The notes beneath the pieces are model-generated. The model had not been told where the DNA came from and ran no database searches. It worked only from the letters and a program-made list of their open reading frames with translations. The position numbers and the translations under genes are program-made. Positions 37,822-51,838 of a stretch of 64,000 bases of DNA are shown here, piece by piece (the stretch's first letter is position 1; each line of letters starts with the position of its first letter). Source of the stretch: Escarpia spicata (lineage: Eukaryota > Annelida > Polychaeta > Sabellida > Siboglinidae); NCBI GenBank assembly GCA_963995525.1, contig CAXEFP010000001.1, positions 1,392,201-1,456,200 on the forward strand, written 5' to 3'.

Positions 37822-38473
37822 ACATTAAAGATCCTTCCGCCGAAAAAAGTGCACTACAAATACCGTTTTGCTGTGATATGCATTAATTTTTTTCGAACAC
37901 TTTGATATGGGACATGTTTGTCTCGTGAGTACTGAAGGTACTGCTGCTTTAGACAAGAAAAAACTTCAAATGGGGATGAGTTTTCACACGTATAACTTAC
38001 GTAATATGTTCTTGTAACTTACGTGACGGGGATAAAACGGTAACATGCATTCCCATTTGGGGTTAATCTAGTTATGTGTGTAGCTTGATATCAATCTAGC
38101 CTTCGTGAAGATTTGTAACATGCAAAACATCTATTTGGGGTAAGACCACATTAAAGATCCTTCCGCCGAAAAAAGTGCACTACAAATACCGTTTTGCTGT
38201 GATATGCATTAATTTTTTTCGAACACTTTGATATGGGACATGTTTGTCTCGTGAGTACTGAAGGTACTGCTGCTTTAGACAAGAAAAAACTTCAAATGGG
38301 GATGAGTTTTCACACCTATAACTTACGTAATATGTTCTTGTAACTTACGTGACGGGGATAAAACGGTAACATGCATTCCCATTTGGGGTTAATCTAGTTA
38401 TGTGTGTAGCTTGATATCAATCTAGCCTTCGTGAAGATTTGTAACGTACAAAACATCTATTTGGGGTAAGACC

Positions 38474-39777
38474 ACATTAAAGATCCTTCCGCCGAAAAAA
38501 GTGCACTACAAATATCGTTTTGCTGTGATATGCATTAATTTTTTTCGAACACTTTGATATGGTACATGTTTGTCTCGTGAGTACTGAAGGTACTGCTGCT
38601 TTAGACAAGAAAAAACTTCAAATGGGGATGAGTTTTCACACCTATAACTTACGTAATATGTTCTTGTAACTTACGTGACGGGGATAAAACGGTAACATGC
38701 ATTCCCATTTGGGGTTAATCTAGTTATGTGTGTGGCTTGATATCAATCTACCCTTCGTGAAGATTTGTAACATGCAAAACATCTATTTGGGGTAAGACCA
38801 CATTAAGGATCCTTCCGCCGAAAAAAGTGCACTACAAATACCGTTTTGCTGTGATATGCATTAATTTTTTTCGAACATTTTGACATGGGACATGTTTGTC
38901 TCGTGAGTACTGAATGTACTGCTGCTTTAGACAAGATAAAACATCAAATGGGGATGAGTTTTCACACCTATAACTTACGTAATATGTTCTTGTAACTTAC
39001 GTGACGGGGATAAAACGGTAACATGCATTCCCATTTGGGGTTAATCTAGTTATGTGTGTAGCTTGATATCAATCTAGCCTTCGTGAAAATTTGTAACGTG
39101 CAAAACATCTATTTGGGGTAAGACCACATTAAAGATCCTTCCGCCGAAAAAAGTGCACTACAAATACCGTTTTGCTGTGATATGCATTAATTTTTTTCGA
39201 ACACTTTGATATGGGACATGTTTGTCTCGTGAGTACTGAAGGTACTGCTGCTTTAGACAAGAAAAAACTTCAAATGGGGATGAGTTTTCACACCTATAAC
39301 TTACGTAATATGTTCTTGTAACTTACGTGACGGGGATAAAACGGTAACATGCATTCCCATTTGGGGTTAATCTAGTTATGTGTGTAGCTTGATATCAATC
39401 TAGCCTTCGTGAAGATTTGTAACGTGCAAAACATCTATTTGGGGTAAGACCACATTAAAGATCCTTCCGCCGAAAAAAGTGCACTACAAATACCGTTTTG
39501 CTGTGATATGCATTAATTTTTTTCGAACACTTTGATATGGGACATGTTTGTCTCGTGAGTACTGAAGGTACTGCTGCTTTAGACAAGAAAAAACTTCAAA
39601 TGGGGATGAGTTTTCACACCTATAACTTACGTAATATGTTCTTGTAACTTACGTGACGGGGATAAAACGGTAACATGCATTCCCATTTGGGGTTAATCTA
39701 GTTATGTGTGTAGCTTGATATCAATCTAGCCTTCGTGAAGATTTGTAACATGCAAAACATCTATTTGGGGTAAGACC
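38474..39777. repeat. B-G-B-B segment, copy 1
   Basis: The first B has two rare changes together, aatatcgtttt (38511) and tatggtacatg (38561), plus ctaccc, and is followed by G, B, B. The same two rare changes recur at 41771 and 41821, exactly 3,260 bp (10 monomers) downstream, in 41734-43037. Confidence 0.87.
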
Positions 39778-40755
39778 ACATTAAGGATCCTTCCGCCGAA
39801 AAAAGTGCACTACAAATACCGTTTTGCTGTGATTTGCATTAATTTTTTTCGAAAACTTTGATATGGGACATGTTTGTCTCGTGAGTACTGAAGGTACTGC
39901 TGCTTTAGACAAGAAAAAACTTCAAATGGGGATGAGTTTTCACACCTATAACTTACGTAATATGTTCTTGTAACTTACGTGACGGGGATAAAACGGTAAC
40001 ATGCATTCCCATTTGGGATTAATCTAGTTATGTGTGTAGCTTGATATCAATCTAGCCTTCGTGAAGATTTGTAACGTGCAAAACATCTATTTGGGGTAAG
40101 ACCACATTAAGGATCCTTCCGCCGAAAAAAGTGCACTACAAATACCGTTTTGCTGTGATATGCATTAATTGTTTTCGAACATTTTGACATGGGACATGTT
40201 TGTCTCGTGAGTACTGAATGTACTGCTGCTTTAGACAAGATAAAACATCAAATGGGGATGAGTTTTCACACCTATAACTTACGTAATATGTTCTTGTAAC
40301 TTACGTGACGGGGATAAAACGGTAACATGCATTCCCATTTGGGGTTAATCTAGTTATGTGTGTAGCTTGATATCAATCTAGCCTTCGTGAAGATTTGTAA
40401 CGTGCAAAACATCTATTTGGGGTAAGACCACATTAAGGATCCTTCCGCCGAAAAAAGTGCACTACAAATACCGTTTTGCTGTGATATGCATTAATTTTTT
40501 TCTAACATTTTGACATAGGACATGTTTGTCTCGTGAGTACTGAATGTACTGCTGCTTTAGACAAGATAAAACATCAAATGGGGATGAGTTTTCACACCTA
40601 TAACTTACGTAATATGTTCTTGTAACTTACGTGACGGGGATAAAACGGTAACATGCATTCCCATTTGGGGTTAATCTAGTTATGTGTGTAGCTTGATATC
40701 AATCTAGCCTTCGTGAAGATTTGTAACGTGCAAAACATCTATTTGGGGTAAGACC
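39778..40755. repeat. H-G-G segment, copy 1
   Basis: H (39778), G (40104, private attgttttcg) and G (40430) whose TTCGAA is changed to ttctaac at 40501. The ttctaac variant also appears in the G at 44994, 14 monomers later, again preceded by H and G. The first copy additionally has cataggac. Confidence 0.85.
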
Positions 40756-41733
40756 ACATTAAAGATCCTTCCGCCGAAAAAAGTGCACTTCAAATACCGT
40801 TTTGCTGTGATATGCATTAATTTTTTTCGAACACTTTGATATGGGACATGTTTGTCTCGTGAGTACTGAAGGTACTGCTGCTTTAGACAAGAAAAAACTT
40901 CAAATGGGGATGAGTTTTCACACCTATAACTTACGTAATATGTTCTTGTAACTTACGTGACGGGGATAAAACGGTAACATGCATTCCCATTTGTGGTTAA
41001 TCTAGTTATGTGTGTAGCTTGATATCAATCTAGCCTTCGTGAAGATTTGTAACATGCAAAACATCTATTTGGGGTAAGACCACATTAAGGATCCTTCCGC
41101 CGAAAAAAGTGCACTACAAATACCGTTTTGCTGTGATTTGCATTAATTTTTTTCGAAAACTTTGATATGGGACATGTTTGTCTCGTGAGTACTGAAGGTA
41201 CTGCTGCTTTAGACAAGAAAAAACTTCAAATGGGGATGAGTTTTCACACCTATAACTTACGTAATATATTCTTGTAACTTACGTGACGGGGATAAAACGG
41301 TAACATGCATTCCCATTTGGGGTTAATCTAGTTATGTGTGTAGCTTGATATCAATCTAGCCTTCGTGAAGATTTGTAACGTGCAAAACATCTATTTGGGG
41401 TAAGACCACATTAAAGATCCTTCCGCCGAAAAAAGTGCACTACAAATACCGTTTTGCTGTGATATTCATTAATTTTTTTCGAACACTTTGATATGGGACA
41501 TGTTTGTCTCGTGAGTACTGAAGGTATTGCTGCTTTAGACAAGAAAAAACTTCAAATGGGGATGAGTTTTCACACCTATAACTTACGTAATATGTTCTTG
41601 TAACTTACGTGACGGGGATAAAACGGTAACATGCATTCCCATTTGGGGTTAATCTAGTTATGTGTGTAGCTTGATATCAATCTAGCCTTCGTGAAGATTT
41701 GTAACGTGCAAAACATCTATTTGGGGTAAGACC
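40756..41733. repeat. B-H-B segment, copy 1
   Basis: B with gcacttcaaat (40785) and private tttgtggtt, H with ggggtt instead of the usual gggatt, and B with ggtattgctg (41526) and private gatattcatt. The same trio of marks recurs 2,282 bp (7 monomers) downstream at 43038-44015. Confidence 0.85.
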
Positions 41734-43037
41734 ACATTAAAGATCCTTCCGCCGAAAAAAGTGCACTACAAATATCGTTTTGTTGTGATATGCATTAATT
41801 TTTTTCGAACACTTTGATATGGTACATGTTTGTCTCGTGAGTACTGAAGGTACTGCTGCTTTAGACAAGAAAAAACTTCAAATGGGGATGAGTTTTCACA
41901 CCTATAACTTACGTAATATGTTCTTGTAACTTACGTGACGGGGATAAAACGGTAACATGCATTCCCATTTGGGGTTAATCTAGTTATGTGTGTAGCTTGA
42001 TATCAATCTACCCTTCGTGAAGATTTGTAACATGCAAAACATCTATTTGGGGTAAGACCACATTAAGGATCCTTCCGCCGAAAAAAGTGCACTACAAATA
42101 CCGTTTTGCTGTGATATGCATTAATTTTTTTCGAACATTTTGACATGGGACATGTTTGTCTCGTGAGTACTGAATGTACTGCTGCTTTAGACAAGATAAA
42201 ACATCAAATGGGGATGAGTTTTCACACCTATAACTTACGTAATATGTTCTTGTAACTTACGTGACGGGGATAAAACGGTAACATGCATTCCCATTTGGGG
42301 TTAATCTAGTTATGTGTGTAGCTTGATATCAATCTAGCCTTCGTGAAGATTTGTAACGTGCAAAACATCTATTTGGGGTAAGACCACATTAAAGATCCTT
42401 CCGCCGAAAAAAGTGCACTACAAATACCGTTTTGCTGTGATATGCATTAATTTTTTTCGAACACTTTGATATGGGACATGTTTGTCTCGTGAGTACTGAA
42501 GGTACTGCTGCTTTAGACAAGAAAAAACTTCAAATGGGGATGAGTTTTCACACCTATAACTTACGTAATATGTTCTTGTAACTTACGTGACGGGGATAAA
42601 ACGGTAACATGCATTCCCATTTGGGGTTAATCTAGTTATGTGTGTAGCTTGATATCAATCTAGCCTTCGTGAAGATTTGTAACGTGCAAAACATCTATTT
42701 GGGGTAAGACCACATTAAAGATCCTTCCGCCGAAAAAAGTGCACTACAAATACCGTTTTGCTGTGATATGCATTAATTTTTTTCGAACACTTTGATATGG
42801 GACATGTTTGTCTCGTGAGTACTGAAGGTACTGCTGCTTTAGACAAGAAAAAACTTCAAATGGGGATGAGTTTTCACACCTATAACTTACGTAATATGTT
42901 CTTGTAACTTACGTGACGGGGATAAAACGGTAACATGCATTCCCATTTGGGGTTAATCTAGTTATGTGTGTAGCTTGATATCAATCTAGCCTTCGTGAAG
43001 ATTTGTAACGTGCAAAACATCTATTTGGGGTAAGACC
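41734..43037. repeat. B-G-B-B segment, copy 2
   Basis: Ten-monomer-distant copy of 38474-39777, carrying the same aatatcgtttt and tatggtacatg pair, plus private tgttgtg. The G, B and B that follow show no private marks that I could see. Confidence 0.85.
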
Positions 43038-44341
43038 ACATTAAAGATCCTTCCGCCGAAAAAAGTGCACTTCAAATACCGTTTTGCTGTGATATGCATT
43101 AATTTTTTTCGAACACTTTGATATGGGACATGTTTGTCTCGTGAGTACTGAAGGTACTGCTGCTTTAGACAAGAAAAAACTTCAAATGGGGATGAGTTTT
43201 CACACCTATAACTTACGTAATATGTTCTTGTAACTTACGTGACGGGGATAAAACGGTAACATGCATTCCCATTTGGGATTAATCTAGTTATGTGTGTAGC
43301 TTGATATCAATCTAGCCTTCGTGAAGATTTGTAACATGCAAAACATCTATTTGGGGTAAGACCACATTAAGGATCCTTCCGCCGAAAAAAGTGCACTACA
43401 AATACCGTTTTGCTGTGATTTGCATTAATTTTTTTCGAAAACTTTGATATGGGACATGTTTGTCTCGTGAGTACTGAAGGTACTGCTGCTTTAGACAAGA
43501 AAAAACTTCAAATGGGGATGAGTTTTCACACCTATAACTTACGTAATATGTTCTTGTAACTTACGTGACGGGGATAAAACGGTAACATGCATTCCCATTT
43601 GGGGTTAATCTAGTTATGTGTGTAGCTTGATATCAATCTAGCCTTCGTGAAGATTTGTAACGTGCAAAACATCTATTTGGGGTAAGACCACATTAAAGAT
43701 CCTTCCGCCGAAAAAAGTGCACTACAAATACCGTTTTGCTGTGATATGCATTAATTTTTTTCGAACACTTTGATATGGGACATGTTTGTCTCGTGAGTAC
43801 TGAAGGTATTGCTGCTTTAGACAAGAAAAAACTTCAAATGGGGATGAGTTTTCACACCTATAACTTACGTAATATGTTCTTGTAACTTACGTGACGGGGA
43901 TAAAACGGTAACATGCATTCCCATTTGGGGTTAATCTAGTTATGTGTGTAGCTTGATATCAATCTAGCCTTCGTGAAGATTTGTAACGTGCAAAACATCT
44001 ATTTGGGGTAAGACCACATTAAAGATCCTTCCGCCGAAAAAAGTGCACTACAAATACCGTTTTGCTGTGATATGCATTAATTTTTTTCGAACACTTTGAT
44101 ATGGGACATGTTTGTCTCGTGAGTACTGAAGGTACTGCTGCTTTAGACAAGAAAAAACTTCAAATGGGGATGAGTTTTCACACCTATAACTTACGTAATA
44201 TGTTCTTGTAACTTACGTGACGGGGATAAAACGGTAACATGCATTCCCATTTGGGGTTAATCTAGTTATGTGTGTAGCTTGATATCAATCTAGCCTTCGT
44301 GAAGATTTGTAACATGCAAAACATCTATTTGGGGTAAGACC
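43038..44341. repeat. B-H-B segment, copy 2, and a further B
   Basis: B with gcacttcaaat (43067), but now with gggatt; H (43364) with ggggtt; B (43690) with ggtattgctg (43808); then a plain B with an aacatgc end (44016). The first three match 40756-41733 at a distance of seven monomers. Confidence 0.83.
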
Positions 44342-45319
44342 ACATTAAGGATCCTTCCGCCGAAAAAAGTGCACTACAAATACCGTTTTGCTGTGATTTG
44401 CATTAATTTTTTTCGAAAACTTTGATATGGGACATGTTTGTCTCGTGAGTACTGAAGGTACTGCTGCTTTAGACAAGAAAAAACTTCAAATGGGGATGAG
44501 TTTTCACACCTATAACTTACGTAATATGTTCTTGTAACTTACGTGACGGGGATAAAACGGTAACATGCATTCCCATTTGGGATTACTCTAGTTATGTGTG
44601 TAGCTTGATATCAATCTAGCCTTCGTGAAGATTTGTAACGTGCAAAACATCTATTTGGGGTAAGACCACATTAAGGATCCTTCCGCCGAAAAAAGTGCAC
44701 TACAAATACCGTTTTGCTGTGATATGCATTAATTTTTTTCGAACATTTTGACATGGGACATGTTTGTCTCGTGAGTACTGAATGTACTGCTGCTTTAGAC
44801 AAGATAAAACATCAAATGGGGATGAGTTTTCACACCTATAACTTACGTAATATGTTCTTGTAACTTACGTGACGGGGATAAAACGGTAACATGCATTCCC
44901 ATTTGGGGTTAATCTAGTTATGTGTGTAGCTTGATATCAATCTAGCCTTCGTGAAGATTTGTAACGTGCAAAACATCTATTTGGGGTAAGACCACATTAA
45001 GGATCCTTCCGCCGAAAAAAGTGCACTACAAATACCGTTTTGCTGTGATATGCATTAATTTTTTTCTAACATTTTGACATGGGACATGTTTGTCTCGTGA
45101 GTACTGAATGTACTGCTGCTTTAGACAAGATAAAACATCAAATGGGGATGAGTTTTCACACCTATAACTTACGTAATATGTTCTTGTAACTTACGTGACG
45201 GGGATAAAACGGTAACATGCATTCCCATTTGGGGTTAATCTAGTTATGTGTGTAGCTTGATATCAATCTAGCCTTCGTGAAGATTTGTAACGTGCAAAAC
45301 ATCTATTTGGGGTAAGACC
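44342..45319. repeat. H-G-G segment, copy 2
   Basis: H (44342, private gattactcta), G (44668), G (44994) with ttctaac. It matches 39778-40755 at 4,564 bp, that is 14 monomers, or twice the seven-monomer spacing seen for the B-H-B trio. Confidence 0.85.
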
Positions 45320-45971
45320 ACATTAAAGATCCTTCCGCCGAAAAAAGTGCACTACAAATACCGTTTTGCTGTGATATGCATTAATTTTTTTCGAACACTT
45401 TGATATGGGACATGTTTGTCTCGTGAGTACTGAAGGTACTGCTGCTTTAGTCAAGAAAAAACTTCAAATGGGGATGAGTTTTCACACCTATAACTTACGT
45501 AATATGTTCTTGTAACTTACGTGACGGGGATAAAACGGTAACATGCATTCCCATTTGGGGTTAATCTAGTTATGTGTGTAGCTTGATATCAATCTAGCCT
45601 TCGTGAAGATTTGTAACGTGCAAAACATCTATTTGGGGTAAGACCACATTAAAGATCCTTCCGCCGAAAAAAGTGCACTACAAATACCGTTTTGCTGTGA
45701 TATGCATTAATTTTTTTCGAACACTTTGATATGGGACATGTTTGTCTCGTGAGTACTGAAGGTACTGCTGCTTTAGACAAGAAAAAACTTCAAATGGGGA
45801 TGAGTTTTCACACCTATAACTTACGTAATATGTTCTTGTAACTTACGTGACGGGGATAAAACGGTAACATGCATTCCCATTTGGGGTTAATCTAGTTATG
45901 TGTGTAGCTTGATATCAATCTACCCTTCGTGAAGATTTGTAACATGCAAAACATCTATTTGGGGTAAGACC
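45320..45971. repeat. Two B monomers leading into the 8-monomer HOR
   Basis: B at 45320 carries tagtcaag, otherwise seen only at 35213; B at 45646 ends in ctaccc and aacatgc. The shared tagtcaag over 10.1 kb shows that the B/G/H-rich zone drew material from the neighbouring zone. Confidence 0.75.
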
Positions 45972-48579
45972 ACATTAAGGATCCTTCCGCCGAAAAAAGT
46001 GCACTACAAATACCGTTTTGCTGTGATATGCATTAATTTTTTTCGAACACTTTGATATGGGACATGTTTGTCTCGTGAGTACTGAAGGTACTGCTGCTTT
46101 AGACAAGAAAAAACTTCAAATGGGGATGAGTTTTCATACCTATAACTTACGTAATATGTTCTTGTAACTTACGTGACGGGGATAAAACGGTAACATGCAT
46201 TCCCATTTGGGGTTAATCTAGTTATGTGTGTAGCTTGATATCAATCTAGCCTTCGTGAAGATTTGTAACATGCAAAACATCTATTTGGGGTAAGACCACA
46301 TTAATGATCCTTCCGCCGAAAAAACTGCACTACAAATACCGTTTTGCTGTGATATGCATTAATTTTTTTCGAACATTTTGACATGGGACATGTTTGTCTC
46401 GTGAGTACTGAATGTACTGCTGCTTTAGACAAGATAAAACATCAAATGGGGATGAGTTTTCAAACCTATAACTTACGTAATATGTTCTTGTAACTTACGT
46501 GACGGGGATAAAACGGTAACATGCATTCCCATTTGGGGTTAATCTAGTTATGTGTGTAGCTTGATATCAATCTAGCCTTCGTGAAGATTTGTAACGTGCA
46601 AAACATCTATTTGGGGTAAGACCACATTAAAGTTCCTTCCGCCGAAAAAAGTGCACTACAAATACCGTTTTGCTGTGATATGCATTAATTTTTTTCGAAC
46701 ACTTTGATATGGGACATGTTTGTCTCGTGAGTACTGAAGGTACTGCTGCTTTAGACAAGAAAAAACTTCAAATGGGGATGAGTTTTCACACCTATAACTT
46801 ACGTAATATGTTCTTGTAACTTACGTGACGGGGATAAAACGGTAACATGCATTCCCATTTGGGGTTAATCTAGTTATGTGTGTAGCTTGATATCAATCTA
46901 GCTTTCGTGAAGATTTGTAACATGCAAAACATCTATTTGGGGTAAGACCACATTAATGATCCTTCCGCCGAAAAAAGTGCACTACAAATACCGTTTTGCT
47001 GTGATATGCATTAATTTTTTTCGAAAATTTTGACATGGGACATGTTTGTCTCGTGAGTACTGAATGTACTGCGGCTTTAGACAAGATAAAACATCAAATG
47101 GGGATGAGTTTTCAAACCTATAACTTACGTAATATGTTCTTGTAACTTACGTGACGGGGATAAAACGGTAACATGCATTCCCATTTGGGGTTAATCTAGT
47201 TATGTGTGTAGCTTGATATCAATCTAGCCTTCGTGAAGATTTGTAACGTGCAAAACATCTATTTGGGGTAAGACCACATTAAAGATCCTTCCGCCGAAAA
47301 AAGTGCACTACAAATACCGTTTTGCTGTGATATGCATTAATTTTTTTCGAACACTTTGATATGGGACATGTTTGTCTCGTGAGTACTGAAGGTACTGCTG
47401 CTTTAGACAAGAAAAAACTTCAAATGGGGATGAGTTTTCACACCTATAACTTACGTAATATGTTCTTGTAACTTACGTGACGGGGATAAAACGGTAACAT
47501 GCATTCCCATTTGGGGTTAATCTAGTTATGTGTGTAGCTTGATATCAATCTAGCCTTCGTGAAGATTTGTAACATGCAAAACATCTATTTGGGGTAAGAC
47601 CACATTAATGATCCTTCCGCCGAAAAAACTGCACTACAAATACCGTTTTGCTGTGATATGCATTAATTTTTTTCGAACATTTTGACATGGGACATGTTTG
47701 TCTCGTGAGTACTGAATGTACTGCTGCTTTAGACAACATAAAACATCAAATGGGGATGAGTTTTCACACCTATGACTTACGTAATATGTTCTTGTAACTT
47801 ACGTGACGGGGATAAAACGGTAACATGCATTCCCATTTGGGGTTAATCTAGATATGTGTGTAGCTTGATATCAATCTACCCTTCGTGAAGATTTGTAACA
47901 TGCAAAACATCTATTTGAGGTAAGACCACATTAAGGATCCTTCCGCCGAAAAAAGTGCACTACAAATACCGTTTTGCTGTGATTTGCATTAATTTTTTTC
48001 GAAAACTTTGATATGGGACATGTTTGTCTCGTGAGTACTGAAGGTACTGCTGCTTTAGACAAGAAAAAACTTCAAATGGGGATGAGTTTTCACACCTATA
48101 ACTTACGTAATATGTTCTTGTAACTTACGTGACGGGGATAAAACGGTAACATGCATTCCCATTTGGGATTAATCTAGTTATGTGTGTAGCTTGATATCAA
48201 TCTAGCCTTCGTGAAGATTTGTAACGTGCAAAACATATATTTGGGGTAAGACCACATTAAGGATCCTTCCGCCGAATAAAGTGCACTACAAATACCGTTT
48301 TGCTGTGATATGCATTAATTTTTTTCGAACATTTTGACATGGGACATGTTTGTCTCGTGAGTACTGAATGTACTGCTGCTTTAGACAAGATAAAACATCA
48401 AATGGGGATGAGTTTTCACACCTATAACTTACGTAATATGTTCTTGTAACTTACGTGACGGGGATAAAACGGTAACATGCATTCCCATTTGGGGTTAATC
48501 TAGTTATGTGTGTAGCTTGATATCAATCTACCCTTCGTGAAGATTTGTAACATGCAAAACATCTATTTGGGGTAAGACC
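45972..48579. repeat. 8-monomer HOR, copy 1 (2,608 bp)
   Basis: Order: B-like with aaggatcc and tttcatacc (45972); M (46298: aatgatcc, gaaaaaactgc); B with agttcc (46624, ctttcgtg end); a G-like with aatgatcc and gaaaattttg (46950, private tgcggc); B (47276); second M with caacataaaac, ctagatatg, ctaccc and tttgaggtaag (47602, private tatgactta); H (47928); G with gaataaagtg (48254). Each mark recurs 2,608 bp (8 x 326) downstream. Confidence 0.9.
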
Positions 48580-51187
48580 ACATTAAGGATCCTTCCGCCG
48601 AAAAAAGTGCACTACAAATACCGTTTTGCTGTGATATGCATTAATTTTTTTCGAACACTTTGATATGGGACATGTTTGTCTCGTGAGTACTGAAGGTACT
48701 GCTGCTTTAGACAAGAAAAAACTTCAAATGGGGATGAGTTTTCATACCTATAACTTACGTAATATGTTCTTGTAACTTACGTGACGGGGATAAAACGGTA
48801 ACATGCATTCCCATTTGGGGTTAATCTAGTTATGTGTGTAGCTTGATATCAATCTAGCCTTCGTGAAGATTTGTAACATGCAAAACATCTATTTGGGGTA
48901 AGACCACATTAATGATCCTTCCGCCGAAAAAACTGCACTACAAATACCGTTTTGCTGTGATATGCATTAATTTTTTTCGAACATTTTGACATGGGACATG
49001 TTTGTCTCGTGAGTACTGAATGTACTGCTGCTTTAGACAAGATAAAACATCAAATGGGGATGAGTTTTCACACCTATAACTTACGTAATATGTTCTTGTA
49101 ACTTACGTGACGGGGATAAAACGGTAACATGCATTCCCATTTGGGGTTAATCTAGTTATGTGTGTAGCTTGATATCAATCTAGCCTTCGTGAAGATTTGT
49201 AACGTGCAAAACATCTATTTGGGGTAAGACCACATTAAAGTTCCTTCCGCCGAAAAAAGTGCACTACAAATACCGTTTTGCTGTGATATGCATTAATTTT
49301 TTTCGAACACTTTGATATGGGACATGTTTGTCTCGTGAGTACTGAAGGTACTGCTGCTTTAGACAAGAAAAAACTTCAAATGGGGATGAGTTTTCACACC
49401 TATAACTTACGTAATATGTTCTTGTAACTTACGTGACGGGGATAAAACGGTAACATGCATTCCCATTTGGGGTTAATCTAGTTATGTGTGTAGCTTGATA
49501 TCAATCTAGCTTTCGTGAAGATTTGTAACATGCAAAACATCTATTTGGGGTAAGACCACATTAATGATCCTTCCGCCGAAAAAAGTGCACTACAAATACC
49601 GTTTTGCTGTGATATGCATTAATTTTTTTCAAAAATTTTGACATGGGACATGTTTGTCTCGTGAGTACTGAATGTACTGCTGCTTTAGACAAGATAAAAC
49701 ATCAAATGGGGATGAGTTTTCAAACCTATAACTTACGTAATATGTTCTTGTAACTTACGTGACGGGGATAAAACGGTAACATGCATTCCCATTTGGGGTT
49801 AATCTAGTTATGTGTGTAGCTTGATATCAATCTAGCCTTCGTGAAGATTTGTAACGTGCAAAACATCTATTTGGGGTAAGACCACATTAAAGATCCTTCC
49901 GCCGAAAAAAGTGCACTACAAATACCGTTTTGCTGTGATATGCATTAATTTTTTTCGAACACTTTGATATGGGACATGTTTGTCTCGTGAGTACTGAAGG
50001 TACTGCTGCTTTAGACAAGAAAAAACTTCAAATGGGGATGAGTTTTCACACCTATAACTTACGTAATATGTTCTTGTAACTTACGTGACGGGGATAAAAC
50101 GGTAACATGCATTCCCATTTGGGGTTAATCTAGTTATGTGTGTAGCTTGATATCAATCTAGCCTTCGTGAAGATTTGTAACATGCAAAACATCTATTTGG
50201 GGTAAGACCACATTAATGATCCTTCCGCCGAAAAAACTGCACTACAAATACCGTTTTGCTGTGATATGCATTAATTTTTTTCGAACATTTTGACATGGGA
50301 CATGTTTGTCTCGTGAGTACTGAATGTACTGCTGCTTTAGACAACATAAAACATCAAATGGGGATGAGTTTTCACACCTATAACTTACGTAATATGTTCT
50401 TGTAACTTACGTGACGGGGATAAAACGGTAACATGCATTCCCATTTGGGGTTAATCTAGATATGTGTGTAGCTTGATATCAATCTACCCTTCGTGAAGAT
50501 TTGTAACATGCAAAACATCTATTTGAGGTAAGACCACATTAAGGATCCTTCCGCCGAAAAAAGTGCACTACAAATACCGTTTTGCTGTGATTTGCATTAA
50601 TTTTTTTCGAAAACTTTGATATGGGACATGTTTGTCTCGTGAGTACTGAAGGTACTGCTGCTTTAGACAAGAAAAAACTTCAAATGGGGATGAGTTTTCA
50701 CACCTATAACTTACGTAATATGTTCTTGTAACTTACGTGACGGGGATAAAACGGTAACATGCATTCCCATTTGGGATTAATCTAGTTATGTGTGTAGCTT
50801 GATATCAATCTAGCCTTCGTGAAGATTTGTAACGTGCAAAACATATATTTGGGGTAAGACCACATTAAGGATCCTTCCGCCGAATAAAGTGCACTACAAA
50901 TACCGTTTTGCTGTGATATGCATTAATTTTTTTCGAACATTTTGACATGGGACATGTTTGTCTCGTGAGTACTGAATGTACTGCTGCTTTAGACAAGATA
51001 AAACATCAAATGGGGATGAGTTTTCACACCTATAACTTACGTAATATGTTCTTGTAACTTACGTGACGGGGATAAAACGGTAACATGCATTCCCATTTGG
51101 GGTTAATCTAGTTATGTGTGTAGCTTGATATCAATCTAGCCTTCGTGAAGATTTGTAACATGCAAAACATCTATTTGGGGTAAGACC
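48580..51187. repeat. 8-monomer HOR, copy 2 (2,608 bp)
   Basis: Same order and marks as 45972-48579: tttcatacc, M, agttcc, gaaaattttg-type, B, M with caacataaaac, H, G with gaataaagtg. Differences visible: tttcaaaaatttt instead of tttcgaaaatttt in the fourth monomer (49558), tttcacacc instead of tttcaaacc in the first M, and ctagcc in place of ctaccc at the end of the last G. Confidence 0.9.
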
Positions 51188-51838
51188 ACAGTAAGGATCC
51201 TTCCGCCGAAAAAAGTGCACTACAAATACCGTTTTGCTGTGATATGCATTAATTTTTTTCGAACATTTTGACATGGGACATGTTTATCTCGTGAGTACTG
51301 AATGTACTGCTGCTTTAGACAAGATAAAACATCAAATGGGGTTGAGTTTTCACACCTATAACTTACGTAATATGTTCTTGTAACTTACGTGACGGGGATA
51401 AAACGGTAACATGCATTCCCATTTGGGGTTAATCTAGTTATGTGTGTAGCTTGATATCAATCTACCCTTCGTGAAGATTTGTAACATGCAAAACATCTAT
51501 TTGGGTAAGACCACATTAAGGATCCTTCCGCCGAAAAAAGTGCACTACAAATACCGTTTTGCTGTGATATGCATTAACTTTTTTCGAACATTTTGACATG
51601 GGACATGTTTGTCTCGTGAGTACTGAAGGTACTGCTGCTATAGACAAGAAAAAAATTCAAATGGGGATGAGTTTTCACACCTATAACTTACGTAATATGT
51701 TCTTGTAACTTACGTGACGGGGATAAAACGGTAACATGCATTCCCATTTGGGGTTAATCTAGTTATGTGTGTAGCTTGATATCAATCTAGCCTTCGTGAA
51801 GATTTTTAACGTGCAAAACATCTATTTGGGGTAAGACC
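51188..51838. repeat. Two transition monomers between the 8- and 16-monomer HORs
   Basis: The first (51188, 325 bp) has cagtaagg, gtttatctcg, ggttgag and tttgggtaag with one G missing; its counterparts in the 16-monomer HOR are at 55099 and 60316. The second (51513) starts like those at 55424 and 60641 (attaacttttttcg) but then switches to gaaggt, tgctatagac and gaaaaaaattc, a string otherwise typical of class C at the other end of the window. It ends with gatttttaac like the class A monomers at 56729 and 61946. It is thus a recombinant. Confidence 0.82.

Larger units (their letters stand above)
37822..45971. repeat. B/G/H-rich zone with short-range duplications
   Basis: Twenty-five monomers (37822 to 45646), all of classes B, G and H; C, D, E, F, I, J and K are absent. 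Their order shows overlapping duplications rather than one HOR: B-G-B-B repeats at a distance of 10 monomers, a B-H-B trio at 7, and H-G-G at 14. All spacings are exact multiples of 326. Private marks include cacacgtata (37822), aacgtacaa (38148) and aatatattc (41082). Confidence 0.82.
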
